This document shows positions 22,090 through 27,378 of a DNA stretch of 27,378 nt, piece after piece. The stretch is from JALZEG01 sp046263255 (lineage in GTDB: Bacteria > Actinomycetota > CADDZG01 > WHSQ01). The stretch is from the NCBI GenBank assembly GCA_046263255.1, contig JBHELD010000018.1:1-27378 (forward strand), read 5' to 3'. The notes under the pieces are model-generated. The model had not been told where the DNA came from, made no database searches, and worked only from the letters and a program-made list of their open reading frames with translations. Each line of letters starts with the position of its first letter. Position 1 is the first letter of the stretch. Position numbers and translations under genes: made by a program.

Positions 22090-22121
22090 ATATTGACATC
22101 CATCGATGTTCGGTGCAACAT
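22090..22121. promoter_or_regulatory. Superimposed divergent promoters and operator (arsR/arsI)
   Basis: Minus strand: TTGCAC (22118-22113), 17-base spacer, CAATAT (22095-22090), serving arsR. Plus strand: TTGACA (22093-22098), 17-base spacer, CAACAT (22116-22121), serving arsI. Each -35 overlaps the other's -10. The shared spacer holds the inverted repeat ACATC-N4-GATGT (22096-22109), a good candidate for the ArsR operator: one bound dimer would block both promoters. Confidence 0.6.
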
Positions 22122-22170
22122 TCACGTCGTTCGATATAGACGGGGATCGATCGAGCGAGAGGAGCCACTC

Positions 22171-22599
22171 ATGTCCCGGGTACAGCTTGCCTTAAACGTC
22201 GACGACGTCGACGAGGCCGTCGCCTTCTACTCGAAGCTGTTCGGCGTCGCGCCGGCGAAGAGGCGGCAGGGCTACGCGAACTTCGCGGTCGAGGAGCCGG
22301 CGCTGAAGCTGGTCCTCATCGAGAACGAGGGCCTCGGCGGGACCCTCAACCACCTGGGGGTCGAGGTCGCCTCGACCGACGAGGTCGCCGCCGCGACGGG
22401 ACGGCTGGAGTCGGAGGGGCTCGCGACCAGGGCCGAGGACGGCGTGACCTGCTGCTACGCGCTTCAGGACAAGGTGTGGGTCAAGGATCCCTCGGGCGCC
22501 CCGTGGGAGATCTACACGGTGCTCGCCGACGCGCCGGGGAGCTCGATCGCCGGGGACGCCGCCTGCTGCGCGGAAGGGTCGGCGGCGGCCTGCTGCTGA
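22171..22599 (+). CDS. arsI: ArsI/CadI-type vicinal-oxygen-chelate metalloenzyme
   Basis: A 142-residue single-domain protein of the glyoxalase/VOC fold in the ArsI/CadI family. ArsI is a dioxygenase that breaks C-As bonds of trivalent organoarsenicals. Metal-ligand positions are visible in LNHLGVEV (His) and PWEIYTVL (Glu). The vicinal cysteines of ArsI are present in GVTCCYALQDKVWV. The N-terminal SRVQLALNVDDVDEAVAFYSKLFG is typical, as is the Cys-rich tail (ACC...ACC). The ATG at 22171 has GAGGAG about 7 bases upstream. It is divergent from arsR with a shared operator, so it is probably induced by arsenic or cadmium. No ArsM, ArsB or Acr3 is nearby. Confidence 0.9.
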   Translation: MSRVQLALNVDDVDEAVAFYSKLFGVAPAKRRQGYANFAVEEPALKLVLIENEGLGGTLNHLGVEVASTDEVAAATGRLESEGLATRAEDGVTCCYALQDKVWVKDPSGAPWEIYTVLADAPGSSIAGDAACCAEGSAAACC

Positions 22600-22621
22600 G
22601 GGCCTTGCCCCTTATTGCTTT

Positions 22622-22635
22622 GGCCGTGCACGGCC
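22622..22635. terminator. 14-bp palindrome between arsI and tRNA-Leu
   Basis: GGCCGTGCACGGCC is a perfect palindrome located between the arsI stop (plus) and the tRNA-Leu 3' end (minus), where two transcripts converge. No T-run is attached, so a two-way terminator is only a suggestion. Confidence 0.3.
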
Positions 22636-22664
22636 GCACGTGGGCGCATGTCGACGAGGATCAG

Positions 22665-22747
22665 TGGGCGAGGGGGGATTTGAACCCCCACACGCTTTCG
22701 CGCACTGGCACCTGAAGCCAGCGTGTCTGCCGTTCCACCACTCGCCC
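22665..22747 (-). tRNA. tRNA-Leu(CAG)
   Basis: A class II tRNA of 83 bases on the minus strand. It has acceptor stem GGGCGAG/CTCGCCC, the leucine-type D-region TGGTGGAACGGCAGACAC, anticodon stem CTGGC/GCCAG with loop TTCAGGT (anticodon CAG), a long variable arm (GCGC-GAAA-GCGT type) and T-arm GGGGG-TTCAAAT-CCCCC. The discriminator is A, as required for tRNA-Leu; CCA is not encoded. From memory, Mycobacterium tuberculosis also has a tRNA-Leu beside fhaA, so the neighbourhood may be ancestral. Confidence 0.93.
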
Positions 22748-22773
22748 GGGGCCGGGCCATGCCTCCCGGCCCC
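22748..22773. other. Hairpin abutting the 5' end of tRNA-Leu
   Basis: GGGGCCGGG (22748-22756), an 8-base loop and CCCGGCCCC (22765-22773) form a perfect 9-bp stem directly beside the first base of the tRNA. On the tRNA strand, TACTCT (22782-22777) could be the -10 box, so the leader would begin in this hairpin and be removed by RNase P. Confidence 0.4.
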
Positions 22774-22810
22774 CCCAGAGTAGCAAGGGGGTGACCGCGC
22801 GCTGCGCGGG

Positions 22811-22816
22811 CATAAT
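22811..22816 (+). promoter_or_regulatory. -10 box of the fhaA operon (leaderless)
   Basis: CATAAT lies eight bases before the fhaA ATG at 22825. Transcription would start at or within 2 bases of the start codon, and no ribosome site precedes it. No good -35 is seen at the usual spacing. Confidence 0.45.
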
Positions 22817-22824
22817 CGACCCCT

Positions 22825-23601
22825 ATGGGCGTCGCCAAGAGCATCGAGCAGAGGCTCGAGGGGCTCGTCGAGGGGTTCTTCACCAAGGTCTTCCGGTCGG
22901 GGCTCCAGCCGGTCGAGGTCGGGCGGCGCATCCTGCGGGAGATGGCCGCGGGGAAGACGGTGTCGGTCAACCGGATCTACGCTCCCAACGAGTTCCGGGT
23001 CTGGATGGGCCCCGACGACTACCCGAAGTTCTCCCAGATGGAGGCCGGGCTCCAGCGAGAGTTCTCGGAGCTCGTGATCGAGCAGGCCAAGCAGAGCCGC
23101 TGGAACCTCATGGGCGTACCCCGCATCACGTTCCACGAGGACGACTCGATGGGGAAGGGGGAGCTGCGGGTGGAGGCGTCTCTGACGGCCGACGCCGACG
23201 CTCCGCCGCGCGTGTACACGCGGGAGCCGCGCCCGGACGACGCGTCCAGCACGCGGGCGATCCCGTCCGACACCGCGAGCAGGCTCGGGCTCGCCCGCTC
23301 CGGCGCGCGCCTCGTCGTGCTGGACGAGGGCGGCAAGGCGGGGGAGACGATCGAGGTCACGAAGGCCCCGGTGGTGATCGGGCGCATGTCGACGAACGAC
23401 GTCGTGCTCTCGGACCCGAACGTCAGCCGGCGCCACGCCGAGCTCCGGCGGGACGGCGACCGGTGGGTCCTCGTCGACCTGGGCTCCACGAACGGCACGA
23501 CCGTGAACGGGAAGCTCGCGCGCGAGCACGAGCTGAACCACGGCGACCGTCTGATGTTCGGCAGCACGCGAATCCGGTTCGAGACCGGCGGAACCGGCTA
23601 G
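22825..23601 (+). CDS. fhaA: FhaA, FHA-domain protein with DUF3662
   Basis: A 258-residue cytoplasmic signalling protein. Residues about 1-115 are the FhaA N-terminal domain (DUF3662), seen in SIEQRLEGLVEGFFTKVFRSGLQPVEVGRRI and NEFRVWMGPDDYPKF. The C-terminal FHA domain (about 180-255) has the phosphothreonine-binding residues GRMSTNDVVLSD, SRRHAEL and STNGTTVNG. In mycobacteria FhaA binds the phosphorylated MviN pseudokinase and restrains peptidoglycan synthesis. The linker here is much shorter than in mycobacteria, where the protein is about twice as long. It is the first gene of the cluster, followed four bases later by fhaB. Confidence 0.93.
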   Translation: MGVAKSIEQRLEGLVEGFFTKVFRSGLQPVEVGRRILREMAAGKTVSVNRIYAPNEFRVWMGPDDYPKFSQMEAGLQREFSELVIEQAKQSRWNLMGVPRITFHEDDSMGKGELRVEASLTADADAPPRVYTREPRPDDASSTRAIPSDTASRLGLARSGARLVVLDEGGKAGETIEVTKAPVVIGRMSTNDVVLSDPNVSRRHAELRRDGDRWVLVDLGSTNGTTVNGKLAREHELNHGDRLMFGSTRIRFETGGTG

Positions 23602-23605
23602 GCAG

Positions 23606-24067
23606 ATGCCCGACCTCGTCCTCGTAATCCTGAAGTACGTGTTCCTCGCGATCCTCTGGATTTTCGTCGCGCGCGCGGTGCGCGCGGTGCTGATCGAGCT
23701 GAGGCCCGGGCAGACCGCGGCCCCCGCGCGCAGCGCGCCCGTCGCGGCCGCGCCTCCGCGCAAGGCGAAGAAGACCCCGGGCAAGGCGGTGGTGATCGAG
23801 GGCGGGGAGCTGCGCGGGAAGTCGTTCCCGCTGCAGGGGGAGCTGACGATCGGCCGGTCGGAGCAATGCCACGTGCGCGTGGCGGGAGACACCTACGTGT
23901 CGTCCGTGCACGCGCGCATCTTCCCGAGGGACGGCTCCTATATGGTCGAGGACCTCGGGTCCACGAACGGCACGTACCTGAACCGGCGCCGCATCACGGC
24001 CCCGGCCGAGCTCCAGCGGGGTGATCGCGTCAAAGTCGGGAAGACCGTGCTGGAGATGCGCAAGTGA
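23606..24067 (+). CDS. fhaB: FhaB, membrane-anchored FHA protein
   Basis: A 153-residue protein with one N-terminal membrane span (LVLVILKYVFLAILWIFVA, about residues 4-22). An Ala/Pro/Lys-rich linker follows, then an FHA domain with IGRSEQCHVRV, SSVHARIF and STNGTYLNRR. The order matches FhaB (FipA) of actinobacteria, a substrate of the PknA/PknB kinases that links cell-wall synthesis to division. It is short, as expected. There are four bases between fhaA and this ATG, and its end overlaps pstP as GTGA. Confidence 0.92.
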   Translation: MPDLVLVILKYVFLAILWIFVARAVRAVLIELRPGQTAAPARSAPVAAAPPRKAKKTPGKAVVIEGGELRGKSFPLQGELTIGRSEQCHVRVAGDTYVSSVHARIFPRDGSYMVEDLGSTNGTYLNRRRITAPAELQRGDRVKVGKTVLEMRK

Positions 24068-25230
24068 ACGTCGCCGCCGGCGCCCAGACCCACGTGGGTC
24101 GCGTCCGTCAGGGCAACGAGGACTCGTATCTCCTCGAGCCGCCGATCTACGCGGTCGCCGACGGGATGGGCGGCCACATCGCCGGCGACGTCGCGTCCGC
24201 CACCGCGGTCGACGTGATAGCGGCCGGCGCGCGCGAGTCCGGGCCGCTCGACGGGTCGGCGCTCGAGGACCTCGTCAGCCGCGCGAACCGCGCGATCTAC
24301 GAGAAGGCCCTGTCGGATCCGGCGCTGCGGGGCATGGGGACGACGTGCACGCTCCTGATGATCGACGGCGACGTCGCGCACCTCGCGCACGTCGGCGACT
24401 CGCGCGCGTACCTTCTGCGCGACGGCGCGCTGACCCAGCTGACCGAGGACCACACGCTCGTGGAGCGGATGGTGCGTGAGGGACGTCTTTCCGCCGAGGA
24501 AGCGGCAAACCACCCGCAGCGCAGCGTGATCACGAGGGCGCTCGGGGTCGACCAGCAAGTGCGGGTGGACCTCCTGCGGGAGCAGCTCGCGCGCGGCGAC
24601 CGGATCCTGCTCGCCTCGGACGGTCTCACGTCGATGGTCGAGACCGGCGCGATCGCCGAGGTCCTCACGACCGAGGACGACCCCCAGGCCGCGGCCGATC
24701 GACTCGTCGAGCTCGCGAACGCGGCCGGCGGCGAGGACAACGTGACGGTTCTGGTCGTCGACGTGGGGAAGGACGGCGCGCCGGCCCCCCCTCCACCGGC
24801 CCCGGCTAGGCACGACACCCGACCCGGGGCGGAACCGCAGGCCGGACGCCCCCGCAGGTGGGTCCGGCCCCTCGTGTGGACGGTCGCCGCCGTCGCCGTC
24901 GTCGCGCTCGCCGGTTGGGCGGCCGTGACGTGGGTCCTGGCGAACTCCTGGTACGTGGGGCTGGGCGACTCCGGAGTCGTGACCATCTACCAGGGCATCC
25001 CCGAGGAGATCGGCGGCAGGAGCTTCGCGGAGGTCGAGCGCGCCACCGGCATCACCGCGGAGGAGGTGCCGGAGACGTTCGTCGAGGACCTCGAAGCCGG
25101 AGTCAAGGTCGACTCCCTCGAAGAGGCCGAGGTCTACGTCGAGAACATCCAGGACCGCATCGACGAGATCGAAGAGGCGACCGAGCAGCGGCAGCGGCAA
25201 CGGGACAGAAGAGAAAGAGACAGGTCGTGA
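24064..25230 (+). CDS. pstP: PstP, PP2C-type Ser/Thr phosphatase
   Basis: A 388-residue membrane-anchored PP2C phosphatase that reverses Ser/Thr phosphorylation by the PknA/PknB kinases. The catalytic domain (about 1-240) shows metal-binding motifs RQGNEDS, VADGMGGH, HVGDSRAYLL, LASDGLTSMV and GEDNVTVLVV. A Pro/Ala-rich linker leads to one membrane span (about 270-292). An extracytoplasmic region of about 95 residues follows; it ends in an acidic coiled-coil-like segment and an Arg/Gln-rich tail. The GTG start at 24064 overlaps fhaB by 4 bases. The next gene starts inside its stop (GTGA). Confidence 0.94.
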   Translation: MNVAAGAQTHVGRVRQGNEDSYLLEPPIYAVADGMGGHIAGDVASATAVDVIAAGARESGPLDGSALEDLVSRANRAIYEKALSDPALRGMGTTCTLLMIDGDVAHLAHVGDSRAYLLRDGALTQLTEDHTLVERMVREGRLSAEEAANHPQRSVITRALGVDQQVRVDLLREQLARGDRILLASDGLTSMVETGAIAEVLTTEDDPQAAADRLVELANAAGGEDNVTVLVVDVGKDGAPAPPPPAPARHDTRPGAEPQAGRPRRWVRPLVWTVAAVAVVALAGWAAVTWVLANSWYVGLGDSGVVTIYQGIPEEIGGRSFAEVERATGITAEEVPETFVEDLEAGVKVDSLEEAEVYVENIQDRIDEIEEATEQRQRQRDRRERDRS

Positions 25231-26615
25231 GCGCGCAACAGACGTCGCTGAGGCGCAACCGGGAGCTGTCGCTGCTGATCCTCGCGTTGATCGTGGGGGC
25301 CGCGGCGATGTCGCTCGTCGCGCTCGCGCGCAGCACCGACAAGGTCGCGCTCGCCGCGCCTCTGATCGCGATCGTCGCCCTCGCGTACACGGGCGCGCAC
25401 GTCCTCGTGCGGAAGCTCGCGAGGCAGGCGGACTCGCTCGTCCTCCCGCTCGTCGCGGGGTTGAACGCGATCGGGCTCGCCGCGATCTACCGGCTGGCGC
25501 CGCGGGGGTTCGGCCCCACGCAGGTCACGTGGACCGCGGTCGGCCTCGCGTGCTTCGCCGGTACGTTGATCGCCGTCAAGGACTACCGGGTCCTGTCGCG
25601 CTACAAGTACATCCTCGGGTTCGCCGGGGTGGGACTCCTGCTGCTCCCGATGACTCCCGTAGGAGCGGTCGTCAACGGCGCCCGTCTGTGGGTGAAGGTC
25701 GGCGGCTTTCAGTTCCAGCCGGCCGAGCTCGCGAAGGTCTGCCTCGTCGCCTTCTTCGCGGCGTACCTCGCGGAGCGCAAGGAGCTGCTCGCGGTCGCGA
25801 CCCGGCGCGTCGCCGGGATGCACGTCCCCGACCTCAAGCACTTCGGGCCCCTGCTCGTCATGTGGGGGATCTCGCTCGCGGTCATGTTCTACGAGCGCGA
25901 CCTCGGCTCGAGCCTGCTGTTCTTCGCGATCTTCCTGCTCATGCTCTACGTCGCGACGTCGCGGATCGTGTACACCGCGTTCGGGGCGTTGCTGTTCGTG
26001 GCCGGCGCCTTCGTCGGGTACCAGACGTTCTCGCACGTCCAGGCGCGCGTGCAGGTGTGGCTCGACGTCTTCGACCCCCGGCTGATCGAGGGCCCCAGCT
26101 ACCAGCTCGCGCAGTCGCTGTTCGCGCTCGCCACCGGAGGGCTCTTCGGCACGGGGCTCGGCCAGGGCCGGCCCGACCTCATCCCGGTCGCGGAGACCGA
26201 CTTCATCTTCTCGGTAGTGGGCGAGGAGCTGGGCCTGATGGGGACGGTCGCCGTCCTGCTCACGTTCATGCTGCTCGTGGGGCGCGGCCTGCGCGTGGCT
26301 CTGCGCGCGCCGGACGACTTCGGGCAGCTCCTCGCGGCGGGGCTCACGTTCATCCTCGCCCTGCAGACGATCATCATCCTCGGCGGCGTCACGCGGCTGC
26401 TGCCGCTGACCGGGATAACCCTCCCGTTCATGTCCTACGGGGGCTCGAGCATCCTGTCGAACTTCGTCCTCGTCGCGTTGCTCGTGCGGATCTCCCACCA
26501 GACCGCGGCCGCGCCGCCACCCGCTCATACGAGCGAGATCCTCATAGGGGGCCGGCTCGGGGGGACCCGCGGACAAGATGGACCACCGCGCGAAGAGAAA
26601 GAGCAGCCCGAATGA
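25227..26615 (+). CDS. rodA: RodA/FtsW family SEDS glycosyltransferase
   Basis: A 462-residue SEDS protein, a membrane peptidoglycan polymerase that extends glycan strands from lipid II together with a class B penicillin-binding protein. It has many membrane spans. SEDS landmarks include VNGARLWVKVGGFQFQPAEL (about residue 150), FYERDLGSSLLFF with the catalytic-region Asp, PVAETDFIFSVVGEELG and LPLTGITLPFMSYGGSSI near the end. A polar tail closes the protein. The GTG start at 25227 overlaps pstP, and the end overlaps pbpA as ATGA. Position in the fha-pstP-pbpA cluster points to RodA rather than FtsW. Confidence 0.93.
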   Translation: MSAQQTSLRRNRELSLLILALIVGAAAMSLVALARSTDKVALAAPLIAIVALAYTGAHVLVRKLARQADSLVLPLVAGLNAIGLAAIYRLAPRGFGPTQVTWTAVGLACFAGTLIAVKDYRVLSRYKYILGFAGVGLLLLPMTPVGAVVNGARLWVKVGGFQFQPAELAKVCLVAFFAAYLAERKELLAVATRRVAGMHVPDLKHFGPLLVMWGISLAVMFYERDLGSSLLFFAIFLLMLYVATSRIVYTAFGALLFVAGAFVGYQTFSHVQARVQVWLDVFDPRLIEGPSYQLAQSLFALATGGLFGTGLGQGRPDLIPVAETDFIFSVVGEELGLMGTVAVLLTFMLLVGRGLRVALRAPDDFGQLLAAGLTFILALQTIIILGGVTRLLPLTGITLPFMSYGGSSILSNFVLVALLVRISHQTAAAPPPAHTSEILIGGRLGGTRGQDGPPREEKEQPE

Positions 26616-27378
26616 TGTCGGCTCAGATCCGCAAGGTCGGGATCGGGCTCCTGCTCGCGTTCGCGGCGGTATTCCTCCAGCTCAACTACGTCCAGATCTG
26701 GGCCGCGGAGGAGATCGCGTCGAACCCGGCGAACATCCGCGCGCTGATCGCGGAGTTCTCCGTCAAACGCGGCGACATATCCACCCTGGACGGCCTCGTG
26801 ATCGCGCGCAGCCGCGCCACCAGGGGCCGCTTCAAGTACGAGCGCGTCTACCCGTACGGCGAGCTGTACGCGCACGTCACCGGCTACAAGTCGCTCGTCT
26901 CGTCATCGCGCCTCGAAGCCACGTACGGCGAGCAGCTCCAGGGCGAGACGAGCGTGCTGTCGATGCAGGACATCGAGGACCGGCTGCGCGGCTCGGAGGA
27001 GCAGGGGGACAGGCTGCGGCTCACGATCCACTCGCAGCTGCAGGAGGCCGCCCGCGACGCGCTCGGGGGGCGAGACGGCGCAGTCGTGGCGCTCAACCCG
27101 CAGACGGGAGAGGTACGAGCGCTGTACAGCAACCCGTCGTACGACCCCAACCCGCTGGCGTCGCACGACCTCGACGAGGCCGAGAGGTATTACGAGTCGC
27201 TCGACCCGGAGTCGGCGAGAAGCCCGCTCCTAAGCCGCGTCACGTCGCGCAGCTTCGCCCCGGGATCGACGTTCAAGGTCGTCACGACGGCCGCCGCGCT
27301 GGAGTCGGGGAAGTACCGCCCCGACAGCACGTTCCCCGACCCCGTCGAGCTCGACCTCCCGCAGACGAACGAGACGCT
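26612..27378 (+). CDS. pbpA: PbpA, class B penicillin-binding protein (cut by window end)
   Basis: The first 255 codons of a class B penicillin-binding protein; the frame is open to the last base. It begins MMSAQIRKVGIGLLLAFAAVFLQLNYVQI, a single N-terminal membrane anchor. The non-catalytic domain follows (VKRGDISTLDG, YPYGELYAHVTGY), then LTIHSQLQEAARDAL and GAVVALNPQTGEVRAL. The acylation site SXXK is visible as APGSTFKVV with Ser219. The ATG at 26612 overlaps the rodA stop by 4 bases; the next codon is also ATG. It would cross-link peptidoglycan made by RodA. By comparison with other actinobacteria, pknA/pknB-type kinase genes are expected beyond the edge. Confidence 0.93.
   Translation, partial: MMSAQIRKVGIGLLLAFAAVFLQLNYVQIWAAEEIASNPANIRALIAEFSVKRGDISTLDGLVIARSRATRGRFKYERVYPYGELYAHVTGYKSLVSSSRLEATYGEQLQGETSVLSMQDIEDRLRGSEEQGDRLRLTIHSQLQEAARDALGGRDGAVVALNPQTGEVRALYSNPSYDPNPLASHDLDEAERYYESLDPESARSPLLSRVTSRSFAPGSTFKVVTTAAALESGKYRPDSTFPDPVELDLPQTNET

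Overview
The window is high-GC, tightly packed bacterial chromosome. It most likely comes from a member of the Actinomycetota. The strongest support is the block fhaA-fhaB-pstP-rodA-pbpA next to a tRNA-Leu, which is the actinobacterial cell-wall/phospho-signalling module. Frequent GTG/TTG starts, many 4-base start/stop overlaps and several apparently leaderless promoters agree with this. Genus or class cannot be read from this stretch.

Left end (1-2506) is an accessory island at an intact tRNA-Ser(UGA) gene (2424-2506, minus). Two further copies of only its 3' half (219-270 and 1657-1708) lie downstream of it. They divide the region into small cassettes: one with a Phd/VapC-type toxin-antitoxin pair plus a SnoaL-like protein, one with a single DUF1059 protein, and a third that runs off the left edge. 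Each cassette end carries GAATGGCA repeats at nearly constant distances from the tRNA segment, about 76-78 bases on one side and 115-116 on the other. This looks like tandem insertion of very small units with complete attP-like ends but no integrase gene, and it is the most interesting object in the window.

2652-8792 (minus) is a probable operon read leftwards: DUF4446 protein, serS, an orphan family-3 solute-binding lipoprotein, a CDF cation-efflux protein (coupled by a 4-base overlap), a PAS hybrid histidine kinase split by a frameshift, and a receiver-histidine kinase. 8816-10734 (plus) holds larB-larC for the nickel-pincer cofactor. A DUF1028 gene interrupted by an in-frame TGA (10739-11596, minus) is followed by an ArsC-like phosphatase/arsenate reductase and a YaaC-like gene (plus).

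13092-19120 (minus) is a complete peptide/nickel-type ABC importer operon in the unusual order permease C - binding protein - permease B - ATPase D - ATPase F, with an 11-bp stem hairpin after the binding-protein gene. A CPA2 antiporter (plus) converges on an M42 aminopeptidase (minus). A divergent arsR/arsI pair follows, with two promoters that lie exactly on top of each other across an inverted repeat. tRNA-Leu(CAG) and the fhaA-fhaB-pstP-rodA-pbpA cluster run to the right edge, where pbpA is cut off.
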